Source: Exiguobacterium sibiricum 7-3
GTDB lineage: Bacteria > Bacillota > Bacilli > Exiguobacteriales > Exiguobacteriaceae
Direction of reading: 5' to 3'
DNA: 64,000 bases
Assembly: GCF_000620865.1 (NCBI RefSeq)
Contig: NZ_KK211190.1
Span: 2,059,971-2,123,970, forward strand
The notes beneath the pieces are model-generated. The model saw only the letters and a list, made by a program, of their open reading frames with translations. It was not told where the DNA came from and did no database searches. The stretch's first letter is position 1; the number at the start of each line of letters is the position of its first letter. Shown here piece by piece: positions 45,944 to 54,325 of this stretch. The position numbers and the translations under genes were made by a program.

Positions 45944-46773
45944 TTCGCTGCCTCAATCGTATTATGAAGCAACATTGTAATCGTCATCGGTCCGACCCCA
46001 CCTGGAACTGGTGTAATCATCGAGGCGACCTCTTTCACAGCTTCAAATTCGACATCTCCGACCAACTTCCCGTCTACCCGGTTGACACCGACATCGATGA
46101 CAACGGCATCCGGTTTGACCATGTCGGCCGTAATCAGTTTTGGTACACCGACAGCGACAATCAAAATGTCCGCCTGACGGGTCATGGCACCGAGATCAGC
46201 AGTTTTCGAGTGACAATACGTCACCGTCGCCGATTCATTTAAGAACAGCATGCCGACCGGCTTTCCAACAATTTGACTTCGACCGACGACAACAACATGG
46301 CGACCGGCAATCGGTACGTTCATTTCCTTGACGAGGTGAAGAATTCCGTTCGGTGTACACGGCAAGAAGGTCGGTTCACCAATCATCATTTTCCCGACTG
46401 AGACAGGATGAAATCCATCGACATCTTTTTCCGGTGAAATGGCGAAGATGACCTTACTCTCATCAATATGCTTTGGCAAAGGCAATTGAACCAAAATACC
46501 GTGTACGCTTGCATCGGCATTTAAACGTTCGATCAAGTGAAGCAATTCCGATTCCTTCGTCTCTTCTGATAGTCGAATCAAGTCAGAATCCATCCCAATC
46601 TCTTGTGCCGCTTTTTCTTTACCACGGACATACGATTGGCTGGCTGGATCTTCCCCAATTAAGATGACGGTCAGCTTCGGTTGAATACGTTGTTCTTTCA
46701 GACGTGCGACTTCTTCTTTCAGTTTCAAACGATACGATTGTGCGACTTGTTTCCCATCGATTACGACTGCCAT
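45940..46773 (-). CDS. folD: Methylenetetrahydrofolate dehydrogenase / cyclohydrolase
   Basis: Bifunctional one-carbon enzyme interconverting methylene-, methenyl- and formyl-THF with NADP. 277 residues: SYVRGKEKAAQEIG contains the catalytic Lys, then GILVQLPLPKHID, VGRSQIVGKPV in the Rossmann domain and PGGVGPMTITMLL. ATG at 46773 follows GGGGAGTGG. The gap to nusB is 66 bases. Confidence 0.95.
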   Translation of the reverse strand: MAVVIDGKQVAQSYRLKLKEEVARLKEQRIQPKLTVILIGEDPASQSYVRGKEKAAQEIGMDSDLIRLSEETKESELLHLIERLNADASVHGILVQLPLPKHIDESKVIFAISPEKDVDGFHPVSVGKMMIGEPTFLPCTPNGILHLVKEMNVPIAGRHVVVVGRSQIVGKPVGMLFLNESATVTYCHSKTADLGAMTRQADILIVAVGVPKLITADMVKPDAVVIDVGVNRVDGKLVGDVEFEAVKEVASMITPVPGGVGPMTITMLLHNTIEAAK

Positions 46774-46839
46774 GATTTTGTCCACTCCCCAAAAAATATT
46801 CACTTCACTCTTTGCCTGATCAAACTTCTCTGTTTAAGT

Positions 46840-47265
46840 TCAGTTGCTTTGCGGATTTTCTTTCAAACCGTTTTGTTCCACCTCTTGTGCTACTTTTCCT
46901 AACACACCGTTGACGATTTTTGTTGCTTCTTCGTCGGCAAAAGCTTTTGTTAATTCAATCGCTTCATTGATCGTTACACGGACTGGAATTTTAGCTTCAA
47001 ATAACAGTTCATAAACCGCAAGACGAAGAATCGTCCGTTCGATGTTTCCAAGACGTTCAAATGACCAGTTCACGAGCGCGGCACGCAACTTTTGATCAAT
47101 TTCCGGTTTATTGGCTTCGACACCCTCGACCAATTGTGTAACAAACGTATCATATTCTTTACCTTCTACTGCGAATTCAATGGCTTCTTGGGCAGACAGA
47201 TCCGAGAGTTCCATTTGGAACAAAGACTGTACTGCAAGTTCGCGCGCCATATGTCTTTTCATCAT
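46840..47265 (-). CDS. nusB: Transcription antitermination factor NusB
   Basis: A 141-residue helical RNA-binding protein that binds boxA with NusE and promotes rRNA transcription. The conserved ARELAVQSLFQME start and the C-terminal IPVRVTINEAIELTKAFADEEATKIVNGVLG block are present. A start at 47265 uses AAAGGAGCACG. In B. subtilis yqhY sits between accC and nusB; here nothing does. Confidence 0.95.
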   Translation of the reverse strand: MMKRHMARELAVQSLFQMELSDLSAQEAIEFAVEGKEYDTFVTQLVEGVEANKPEIDQKLRAALVNWSFERLGNIERTILRLAVYELLFEAKIPVRVTINEAIELTKAFADEEATKIVNGVLGKVAQEVEQNGLKENPQSN

Positions 47266-47345
47266 GATTTTACGTGCTCCTTTTTTTATCGTTCTCAATC
47301 AATTAGTTTAGCACATTCTTTTTTCAAAAAACATAGAGAACGGCA

Positions 47346-47379
47346 AAAAGACGGGAGTTAAATACAATCGACTCCCGCC
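47346..47379 (-). terminator. Terminator after accC
   Basis: On the minus strand CGGGAGT pairs with ACTCCCG around a 12-base loop, then TCTTTTT. It separates accBC from nusB. Confidence 0.75.
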
Positions 47380-47384
47380 CACGA

Positions 47385-48737
47385 TCACTTCACGATTTCT
47401 GCTTTTAGTTCACGCTCTGTAAATTTCGTCGTAAACGTTCCACGACGGAATACGGGATGTGCCAAGACTTTTTGATGGAACGGAATCGTCGTTTTGACAC
47501 CTTCGATCCAAAACTCGGACAGTGCTCGCTCCATCTTCGCACATGCTTCTTCACGTGTTTCGGCATGAACAATCAGTTTTGCGACCATTGAATCATAGTA
47601 CGGGGGAATCATATATCCCGGATACACTGCGCTATCGATTCGGACGCCCATTCCTCCTGGCGCAACGTATTGGGTGACTCGTCCGGCGTGCGGACGGAAA
47701 TCGTGATCCGGATCTTCTGCATTGATCCGGCATTCAATCGAATGCCCACGGAATTCAATATCCTGTTGCTGAACAGCCAATGGATGATCTAGCGCCACTT
47801 GGAGCTGCGCCTGGACGAGATCGAATCCCGTAATCATTTCCGTCACCGGATGTTCAACCTGGATCCGCGTATTCATTTCCATGAAGAAAAATTCTTCCGT
47901 CTCTTCAACAAAGATGAATTCGATCGTCCCGGCTCCCGTATAGTCAATCGCCTTCGCCGCTTTGACCGCCGCTTCCCCCATCTTCAAACGTGTTTCAGGA
48001 CTAACAGCCGGCGATGGTGCTTCCTCAATCAATTTTTGCATCCGTCGTTGGACGGTACAATCGCGTTCCCCAAGATGAATCACGTTTCCGTGACGATCGG
48101 CAAGTACTTGGACTTCGACATGACGGAACTCTTCGATAAAGCGTTCGAGATACACTTCGCTGTTGCCGAATGCCTGTTTCGCCTCACGGCGTGTTTCATC
48201 CAGACCGGTCACGAGTTCTTCCTGTGAACGGGCGACACGAATGCCTCGTCCACCTCCGCCGGCAGTCGCTTTGATGATGACGGGGTAGCCGATTTCTTCG
48301 GCTAACTGTAATGCTTCATCATCTGTAACCGTCCCGTCAGAACCCGGTACGACAGGTACACCGCAGGCAATCATCGTTTGTTTCGCAACATCCTTGATTC
48401 CCATCTGACGGATGGCGGCTGATGTCGGTCCAACGAACTTGATGCCACATGCTTCACACATCTCGGCAAAATCAACATTCTCCGCCAGGAATCCGTAGCC
48501 CGGATGGATCATCGTGACGTTCCGATTGGTCGCAACAGCCAGGATATTCGTGACATTCAAGTAGGAAGCAGTCGAACTGACATCTCCGATACAATATGCC
48601 TCATCTGCTAAACGGACATGCAGCGCATCACGGTCCGCAGTCGAATAAACAGCAACCGTCTGAATTCCGAGTTCTTTTGCCGCTCGAATGATTCGGACCG
48701 CAATCTCGCCTCTGTTCGCTATTAAAAGTTTTTCCAT
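47385..48737 (-). CDS. accC: Acetyl-CoA carboxylase, biotin carboxylase subunit
   Basis: Carboxylates the biotin on AccB using ATP and bicarbonate. 450 residues, ATP-grasp fold: [43 protein letters not shown], the [14 protein letters not shown] metal site and [14 protein letters not shown] start at ATG 48737 behind GGGGTGAT; an earlier in-frame start overlaps accB a little. It is cotranscribed with accB. Confidence 0.96.
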   Translation of the reverse strand: MEKLLIANRGEIAVRIIRAAKELGIQTVAVYSTADRDALHVRLADEAYCIGDVSSTASYLNVTNILAVATNRNVTMIHPGYGFLAENVDFAEMCEACGIKFVGPTSAAIRQMGIKDVAKQTMIACGVPVVPGSDGTVTDDEALQLAEEIGYPVIIKATAGGGGRGIRVARSQEELVTGLDETRREAKQAFGNSEVYLERFIEEFRHVEVQVLADRHGNVIHLGERDCTVQRRMQKLIEEAPSPAVSPETRLKMGEAAVKAAKAIDYTGAGTIEFIFVEETEEFFFMEMNTRIQVEHPVTEMITGFDLVQAQLQVALDHPLAVQQQDIEFRGHSIECRINAEDPDHDFRPHAGRVTQYVAPGGMGVRIDSAVYPGYMIPPYYDSMVAKLIVHAETREEACAKMERALSEFWIEGVKTTIPFHQKVLAHPVFRRGTFTTKFTERELKAEIVK

Positions 48738-48751
48738 TGCCATCACCCCGC

Positions 48752-49207
48752 TCAAGGACGAATCCGGAAGAGCGGTTGTCCGAATTCAACAAGGTCTCCA
48801 TCTGCGACGAGAATTTCGACGACTGTTCCGGCTACTTCCGAGTTCAGATTATTAAATAGTTTCATTGCTTCTAGCACACAGACAATTTGACCGACTTCGA
48901 TTTGATCGCCGACTTTGACGAAAGACGGTTTGTCCGGATTCGGACGTGAATAAAACGTTCCGACCATCAATGCATTAATGGTCACCGTATCTGCTTCGGT
49001 ATTTGGTTCTTCCGTTGCGGATTCCGTGACGGCTACTGGAGCTTGCGGCGCTGGTGCTGCCACCGGAGCCGGTGCTTGATGGGAAACAACGATGTTATCA
49101 TTTTGTTTTTTTAATTTTAACTTATACGTGTCGGTTTCAAGAGAAAGTTCATTGACACTCGATTGGTCCAACATTTCGAGTACTTGCTTCAACTGATCGA
49201 TTTTCAT
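48752..49207 (-). CDS. accB: Biotin carboxyl carrier protein of acetyl-CoA carboxylase
   Basis: A 151-residue carrier. The N-terminal [15 protein letters not shown] region is followed by an Ala/Pro-rich linker (about 45-68) and the biotinyl domain, with the biotin-accepting Lys in EAMKLFNNL (AMKL is normal in Bacillales). It presents CO2 to the carboxyltransferase subunits, which are encoded elsewhere. In Bacillus the spoIIIA operon lies between efp and this gene; here only 180 bases do. Confidence 0.96.
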   Translation of the reverse strand: MKIDQLKQVLEMLDQSSVNELSLETDTYKLKLKKQNDNIVVSHQAPAPVAAPAPQAPVAVTESATEEPNTEADTVTINALMVGTFYSRPNPDKPSFVKVGDQIEVGQIVCVLEAMKLFNNLNSEVAGTVVEILVADGDLVEFGQPLFRIRP

Positions 49208-49256
49208 TTTTCTTCATCCCCTATCTCAACATTCACCTTTATTATTATACTTTAAT

Positions 49257-49284
49257 ATTATACCAGGTGCTAATGCCTACTCAA
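49257..49284 (-). promoter_or_regulatory. accBC promoter overlapped by a FapR-like site
   Basis: Extended -10 TGGTATAAT with TATAAT at 49257-49262 and -35 TTGAGT at 49279-49284, spacer 16. The -10 region lies inside ATTAGCACCTGGTATAAT, whose left half fits the FapR operator ATTAGTACCT well and whose right half fits less well (14 of 19 overall). A FapR link to accBC would make metabolic sense. Confidence 0.5.
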
Positions 49285-49333
49285 ATACTAATATTAACTG
49301 GTCATACCAAAGGACGCAAGTCAAGACAAGAGG

Positions 49334-49376
49334 AAAAAAACGCCTATCCACCCAAGACGAGGATGAATAGACGTTT
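49334..49376 (-). terminator. Terminator after efp
   Basis: A 16-bp stem with a few G-U pairs (49338-49353 with 49361-49376) around AAGACGA, followed on the minus strand by seven T's. Confidence 0.82.
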
Positions 49377-49387
49377 CGAAAGTTTGA

Positions 49388-49954
49388 TTATCCGTTGTAA
49401 CGCCCTGTGAAATCACCAGTACGTGTATCAACTGTTACTTTTTCTCCTGCTTCGATGAAGAGTGGCACATGGATGATATGTCCCGTCTCAACTGTTGCAT
49501 TTTTCTTGACGTTTGATGCTGTATCGCCTTTGACACCAGGCTCTGCCTCAACAATTGTCATGACGATCGTATTCGGAAGCTCGATTCCGAGGACTTCGCC
49601 GTTGTAGATCGCAATTTGAACTTCCATGTTTTCAAGAAGGAACGGGAGTGCCGCTTCGACTTGAACCGTTGTCAATTCGAGTTGCTCGTATGATTCTGTA
49701 TCCATGAAGACATACGTTTCACCCATCGGATAAAGGTATTGCATTTTGTTCCGTTCGATGTGGGCACGTTCGACACGTTCGCCACCACGGAATGTCATTT
49801 CTTGAATGTTTCCGTTTCGGATGTTACGCATTTTTGTCCGCACGAATGCTGCACCTTTACCTGGTTTAACATGTTGGAATTCAAGGACCTGCCAAATCAT
49901 TCCGTCTGATGTTTTAATTGTAAGTCCTGTTTTTAAATCGTTTACTGATACCAT
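49388..49954 (-). CDS. efp: Elongation factor P
   Basis: Rescues ribosomes stalled at polyproline stretches. 188 residues, three beta-barrel domains. The functional loop [12 protein letters not shown] places a Lys at about residue 33, the modification site (5-aminopentanol in B. subtilis). The C-terminal signature [10 protein letters not shown] region is normal. It follows the peptidase gene closely on the same strand. Confidence 0.96.
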   Translation of the reverse strand: MVSVNDLKTGLTIKTSDGMIWQVLEFQHVKPGKGAAFVRTKMRNIRNGNIQEMTFRGGERVERAHIERNKMQYLYPMGETYVFMDTESYEQLELTTVQVEAALPFLLENMEVQIAIYNGEVLGIELPNTIVMTIVEAEPGVKGDTASNVKKNATVETGHIIHVPLFIEAGEKVTVDTRTGDFTGRYNG

Positions 49955-49988
49955 GAAAAGTTCCTCCTAAATGTTGATCTTGCCGTTT

Positions 49989-51053
49989 TTACAGTGTGAT
50001 GAGTTCTTTTGGTGAAGACGAAAGAATTTCACGCCCTGATTCGGTGATCAAGACGTCATCTTCAATCCGACATCCTCCGACTTGCGGTACGTAAATTCCC
50101 GGTTCAACCGTAACAATCATACCAGGTTGCAGTTTCGTTTCAGAACGGAACGATAATCCTGGTCCTTCATGTACTTCTAACCCAATTCCATGACCCGTCG
50201 AATGACCGAAATATTTCCCATATCCTGCATCCTTGATGATGTCACGTGTCAACGCGTCCGCTTCGATTCCCGTGATTCCTGGACGTAATCCGTCAACGCC
50301 TGCGAGTTGCGCTTGAAGGACGGTATCGTAAATCTTCTGCAACTCTGGACTGATTGGTCCGATAGCAACAGTACGCGTGATGTCCGAGACGTATCCGTTC
50401 AGAAGCGCACCAAAATCAAGCGTCACGAGTTCACCTGACTGAATCACTTTCGAACTGGCGACACCGTGCGGTAACGCCGAACGATAACCAGATGCAACAA
50501 TCGTATCGAATGACGAAGACGTCGCACCTTGTTTACGCATGAAGAATTCGAGTTCGTTCGAGACTTCCAGTTCTGTCCGACCAGCTTGAATATACGTCAA
50601 GATGTGGTGGAACGTCGCATCTGCTAAATCCACCGCTTCCTTAATCATCTTAATCTCTGATGAATCCTTAATCAAGCGTAGGTTTTCAACGATTCCTGTC
50701 GTCGGAACCAATTCCACAGCGGATGCCTGATCGAATGCTTCGAATGAGCCAAGTGTCATCGCATCTTTTTCGACACCGACTGCACGCACACGGGCCCCCG
50801 CCATCAATTCACCCATCGTTTCCGGAATCGATCGTTCAATCTGAACGATTTCCATTCCCTTTACTTGGTCAGCTGCTTGTTCCGTATAACGGAAATCCGT
50901 TACAAAATAAGCTTGTTCCGCCGTCACGAGACATGCGCCACTCGAACCGGTGAATCCAGAAATATACCGGATATTTTCTGCCTTCGTGACGAGAAGACCT
51001 GGTAAATCACGTTCCTTGAGAGCCGTTTGGAGTGCTTCGATACGATGTTTCAT
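49989..51053 (-). CDS. yqhT: M24 family Xaa-Pro peptidase (YqhT-like)
   Basis: Cleaves N-terminal residues before proline. 354 residues with a creatinase-type N-domain and a pita-bread metallopeptidase domain. Metal ligands are visible in LDFGALLNGYVSDITRT, GHSTGHGIGLEVHEGP, VEPGIYV and RIEDDVLIT. It sits next to efp, whose product also deals with proline, an arrangement shared with Bacillus. Confidence 0.92.
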   Translation of the reverse strand: MKHRIEALQTALKERDLPGLLVTKAENIRYISGFTGSSGACLVTAEQAYFVTDFRYTEQAADQVKGMEIVQIERSIPETMGELMAGARVRAVGVEKDAMTLGSFEAFDQASAVELVPTTGIVENLRLIKDSSEIKMIKEAVDLADATFHHILTYIQAGRTELEVSNELEFFMRKQGATSSSFDTIVASGYRSALPHGVASSKVIQSGELVTLDFGALLNGYVSDITRTVAIGPISPELQKIYDTVLQAQLAGVDGLRPGITGIEADALTRDIIKDAGYGKYFGHSTGHGIGLEVHEGPGLSFRSETKLQPGMIVTVEPGIYVPQVGGCRIEDDVLITESGREILSSSPKELITL

Positions 51054-51071
51054 GTCTGTTTCCCCCTTTTA

Positions 51072-51494
51072 TTATGTAGACGGTTGAATCAATGCCTCGA
51101 CCGCGAGCAGATACCCCGTCATCCCTAAGCCGCTGATGACACCTCGGCAAACCGGTGCAAGCATCGAATGATGCCGAAATGCTTCACGTGCATGAACGTT
51201 TGATAAATGAACTTCAATCGTCGGTACGTCAATTGCCGCAATCGCATCACGCAACGCAATACTCGTATGCGTGTAAGCCGCCGCATTCAAGACGATCCCG
51301 TCATATCCGCGTGCTCCATGTAAATAATCGATCAATTCCCCCTCATGGTTCGACTGGGCAAATTGAAAATCAATGTCCTTAAAACGAGTTTTGATCAGAC
51401 CTTCCAAATCCGATAAAGTTTGCGCCCCATATGTATCCGGTTCCCGTGTCCCAAGCAAATTCAAGTTCGGTCCATTCAAGACTAATATCCGCAT
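51072..51494 (-). CDS. aroQ: Type II 3-dehydroquinate dehydratase
   Basis: Third step of the shikimate pathway. 140 residues, dodecamer-forming flavodoxin-like fold. It shows NGPNLNLLGTREPDTYG with the catalytic Arg and Tyr, NAAAYTHTSIALRDAI and VHLSNVHAREAFRHHS. Together with aroK and the trp operon it adds to the aromatic theme of the window. Confidence 0.95.
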   Translation of the reverse strand: MRILVLNGPNLNLLGTREPDTYGAQTLSDLEGLIKTRFKDIDFQFAQSNHEGELIDYLHGARGYDGIVLNAAAYTHTSIALRDAIAAIDVPTIEVHLSNVHAREAFRHHSMLAPVCRGVISGLGMTGYLLAVEALIQPST

Positions 51495-51639
51495 TTCATC
51501 ACCTCCAGATTGTCTTTGTCATTGTATCATAAGTCGTTTTCCGTCTCCTAAATTTTCGACCGGCATCGACAGCTGAGCATAGTGTTTTTTCCCTAAATCG
51601 AGTAAAATAACGGTACACGATATTTTATTTGAAGATGGG

Positions 51640-52584
51640 ATGCGTTGCTCTATGAAAACTGCTCAAGCGCCCGTCGGTGGACAAGCCATCGTCGAAGGTG
51701 TCATGTTCCAAAATGCTACACATGCCGTCTCAGCCATTCGTCGAAATGACGATACGATCGAAACGTTTGAACAAAAAAAACCGATTCGACCACGGATCGC
51801 CGTCGGTAAAAAAATCCCTTTGATCCGCGGGCTGTTCGCTTTGGTCGAATCTTCAGCAAACGGAGCAAGTCATATGAACTTTGCAAGTGACCGGTACGGT
51901 GTCAAACCGGGTGAAGAAGAGCCCGAAGATGCTTCCCAAGGACAATTGACGAAATGGCTCGGCGTCGCCGTACTCGGTGTCTTGTCGTTCTTTTTCGGAA
52001 AATTGTTATTCACGTTATTACCTGCTTTTCTTGCCTCACTTTTCAGCTACTTCCCGGCGTTATCCGGACATTTGGTTCAAAACGTGCTGGAAGCCTTAAT
52101 CAAGTTGACCTTGCTGTTCAGTTATCTCTATCTGATTTCCTTGACCCCACTCGTCAAACGGCTGTTTCAATATCATGGTGCGGAACATAAAGTCATCAAC
52201 TGTGTCGAGAGCGGGCAGGCATTGACGGTCGAAAATGTCCGGACAAGCAGCCGCCTGCATTACCGGTGTGGTTCGAGTTTCTTGATTTTCACTGTCATCG
52301 TCGGATTTTTCGTTTATTTAATCGTACCGACTGATCCATTATGGTTACGTCTCGTTTGTCGGATTGCGTTATTGCCTGTCGTCATCGGTCTTTCGTTTGA
52401 AGTTTTACAATTAACAAATAAAGCGCAAAACATTAAAGGGTTACGCGTCATCGCCTTACCCGGCCTGTGGTTACAGTACTTGACGACGAAAGAACCGGAT
52501 GATTCTCAAATCGAGGTTGCGATTTACGCGTTTGAAGCACTCGAAAAACAGGAACATAACCTACATGAGAATGCACTTGGTTAA
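51640..52584 (+). CDS. yqhQ: DUF1385 membrane protein (YqhQ-like)
   Basis: A 314-residue membrane protein with about four to five helices and the DUF1385 signature VGGQAIVEGVMFQN at the start, then HGAEHKVINCVESG and SSRLHYRCGSSFL, whose His and Cys residues could bind metal. Function is unknown. The start may be 51640 or the ATG at 51652. Divergent from aroQ, as in Bacillus, and followed by yqhP on the same strand. Confidence 0.85.
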   Translation: MRCSMKTAQAPVGGQAIVEGVMFQNATHAVSAIRRNDDTIETFEQKKPIRPRIAVGKKIPLIRGLFALVESSANGASHMNFASDRYGVKPGEEEPEDASQGQLTKWLGVAVLGVLSFFFGKLLFTLLPAFLASLFSYFPALSGHLVQNVLEALIKLTLLFSYLYLISLTPLVKRLFQYHGAEHKVINCVESGQALTVENVRTSSRLHYRCGSSFLIFTVIVGFFVYLIVPTDPLWLRLVCRIALLPVVIGLSFEVLQLTNKAQNIKGLRVIALPGLWLQYLTTKEPDDSQIEVAIYAFEALEKQEHNLHENALG

Positions 52585-52604
52585 TTGATAACAGGGGTGA
52601 TAAT

Positions 52605-53006
52605 ATGATTAGACAACGGATTGGCTCTACATTCGCACTTGTCGTGTTACTGTTTGCGTTCGTCGGCTTTGGATATAAGCTAGCTAATGATCCCGGTAGT
52701 CTGTTTTCACAATTACTGTTTTTTGCGATTACAGCTGGAATCATCTTCTTGCTGTTTAAATTTTTAACACGAAACAGCGTCAGCAGCGGTACGAACTCAC
52801 AATATCGGAAATCTGTTGCTCAGTCTAAAAAAATGCATGCCAAGAACAATCCTCCTCCCCGTCGGACAGATATTAAGAAGAAACCGGTTAAAACGACAAA
52901 AACGGCCACTTCTAATAAAGTCCGTCCCCTTCGCGACCGATCAAAAGCACCACATTTGACTGTCATTGAAGGGAAAAAAGGCAAAAAGAAAAAACGTGCT
53001 TTTTAA
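52605..53006 (+). CDS. yqhP: Small membrane protein, SA1362/YqhP family
   Basis: 133 residues with two N-terminal membrane helices (about 7-25 and 34-52) and a long, very basic tail (about 60-133) rich in Lys, Arg, Pro and Thr ending in GKKGKKKKRAF. Function is unknown. The tail could bind nucleic acid or membrane phosphate groups. AGGGGTGATAAT precedes the ATG. It is cotranscribed with yqhQ. Confidence 0.8.
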   Translation: MIRQRIGSTFALVVLLFAFVGFGYKLANDPGSLFSQLLFFAITAGIIFLLFKFLTRNSVSSGTNSQYRKSVAQSKKMHAKNNPPPRRTDIKKKPVKTTKTATSNKVRPLRDRSKAPHLTVIEGKKGKKKKRAF

Positions 53007-53013
53007 ACACATC

Positions 53014-53058
53014 AACAGTAGCTGTGTGCCGATGAGGCCACACAGCTACTGTTTTTTT
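53014..53058 (+). terminator. Terminator after yqhP
   Basis: Perfect 15-bp stem (53014-53028 with 53039-53053, AACAGTAGCTGTGTG arm) around a 10-base loop, then T's. Confidence 0.92.
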
Positions 53059-53060
53059 AA

Positions 53061-53208
53061 CTAAATTTAGCGAGAATTCCCCACCTCTAAGCGTCTCAGG
53101 GTGGGAACCACCCGATGAGCTTGGTAAATAATCGTAGCTAGTAAAAGTACGGTCTTCCCAAGAAGCGCCCGCTTCAATTTGCGCAGCAAATAAGTGGTGA
53201 GTAGTTCA
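53061..53208 (+). mobile_element. Relic of an IS200/IS605-type right end (omega-RNA-like), without tnpB
   Basis: On the plus strand this stretch has, in order, GCGAGAATTCCCCACCTC, GGGTGGGAACCACCCG, TTGGTAAATAATCG, AGTACGGTCTTCCC, AAGAAGCGCCCGCTTCA and GTGGTGAGTAGTTCAC, the order of blocks I recall from the 3' ends of tnpB genes of IS605/IS1341-type elements, where the omega-RNA and right end lie. CCCACC/GGTGGG and GGTGG/CCACC can form alternative stems. No tnpB, tnpA or clear left end is present. Its right edge falls on the hpt stop codon. Confidence 0.5.
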
Positions 53209-53751
53209 CTCCGTCTCGACCCAACCAACGTATGGCAGGTTCCGGTATTCTTCTGCACAGTCAATTCCATAACCGACTACAAAATAATCAGGAATCTCAA
53301 ATCCGACATAATCTGCGTCTAACGGCACTTCCCGTCGTGCAGGCTTGTCGAGTAACGTACAAATCTTCAGGACACCCGGTTTATGCAGTTTCATGTGTTC
53401 ACATAAAAAACTTAATGTATGCCCGGTATCGATGATATCCTCGACGACGACAACATACTTCCCTTCGACATCAAGGTCCAGGTCTTTTTTAAGCTGAACG
53501 CGTCCTGACGAAACCGTTTTGGCGCCATACGAAGAACAGGCGACTGTATCGATTTGGACACTTCCTTTGATTTCGCGCATCAAATCGGCAGCAAACACCA
53601 TCGAACCTTTCAATACGACGACTAAAACAATTTGGCGTCCTGCCGCATCACGTTCGATTGCAGCGGCAAGCTCTTTTACTTTTAACGCAAGCTCTGACTC
53701 CGATATTAACTTTTCTTTAATCACGATTTCCATAACCGGATGGATACCCAT
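53206..53751 (-). CDS. hpt: Hypoxanthine phosphoribosyltransferase family protein
   Basis: A 181-residue purine salvage enzyme. The PRPP loop VVVVEDIIDTGHTL is exact, VVLKGSMVFAADL and the C-terminal PDYFVVGYGIDCAEEYRNLPYVG match HGPRT. Bacillales normally carry hpt between tilS and ftsH, so this may be a second copy (inference). GGGGGTGACGG precedes the ATG. The stop codon is shared with the edge of the transposon-like relic, which replaces a normal downstream region. Confidence 0.9.
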   Translation of the reverse strand: MGIHPVMEIVIKEKLISESELALKVKELAAAIERDAAGRQIVLVVVLKGSMVFAADLMREIKGSVQIDTVACSSYGAKTVSSGRVQLKKDLDLDVEGKYVVVVEDIIDTGHTLSFLCEHMKLHKPGVLKICTLLDKPARREVPLDADYVGFEIPDYFVVGYGIDCAEEYRNLPYVGWVETE

Positions 53752-53861
53752 CCGTCACCCCCTTCGATGATTTCACGGTCAGTATAGCATATCCGACCCC
53801 AATTAACCGTACTATAACGATATTTCATTATAAATCGTTCGTCTTTTAAGGTAAATGAGAT

Positions 53862-53899
53862 AAAAAAAACAAGTACACTCATTCTTCTGGGTGTACTTG
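53862..53899 (-). terminator. Terminator overlapping the mntR stop codon
   Basis: CAAGTACAC (inside the last mntR codons, 53891-53899 on the complement) pairs with GTGTACTTG (53870-53878), then eight T's on the minus strand. Confidence 0.85.
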
Positions 53900-54301
53900 C
53901 TGATGTTTTTGAAATTCTGCTTGTAATTCTGGACGTTCGGCAAAAAACTGAATCATCCCGTTGATTTTATCGAGTGCTTCAATACTGATATGATGCTCGA
54001 TCCCTTCAACATCTTTGTAAATCAAAGATTCATCCACTCCGACGAGACGCAGAAAATCTTCTAACAACGCATGACGTTCGACAAGACGTTTTCCGATTTT
54101 CCGTCCTTTTGCCGTCAACATCAATCCGCGGTATTTTTCATACACGAGGTATTCTTCCCGGTCCAACTTCTGCACCATCTTTGTCACAGACGATGGATGA
54201 ACACCTAACAGTTCTGCAATATCGGATACACGGGCATATCCTTTTTCTTCAATCAAAATATAGATTTGTTCTAAATAATCTTCCATGCTCGGAGTCGGCA
54301 C
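53879..54301 (-). CDS. mntR: Manganese-responsive transcriptional regulator MntR
   Basis: A 140-residue DtxR-family repressor closely matching B. subtilis MntR. Winged-helix: [24 protein letters not shown]; metal ligands in [23 protein letters not shown] and EGIEHHIS. It shuts off Mn uptake when Mn is high. I chose GTG at 54301, giving [10 protein letters not shown] as in Bacillus, behind GGAAGGTGAT; a TTG at 54316 is less likely. It follows lipM by 24 bases. Confidence 0.93.
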   Translation of the reverse strand: MPTPSMEDYLEQIYILIEEKGYARVSDIAELLGVHPSSVTKMVQKLDREEYLVYEKYRGLMLTAKGRKIGKRLVERHALLEDFLRLVGVDESLIYKDVEGIEHHISIEALDKINGMIQFFAERPELQAEFQKHQQVHPEE

Positions 54302-54325
54302 GACATCACCTTCCAATCCATCTCT

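Noticed and set aside
53067-53270. 67-codon minus-strand ORF past hpt
   Set aside because: It runs in another frame through the hpt end and the transposon-like relic and has no start site.
53752-53878. MntR box upstream of hpt (TTTACCTTAA on the minus strand)
   Set aside because: Only half of the MntR palindrome matches, so I do not call an operator.
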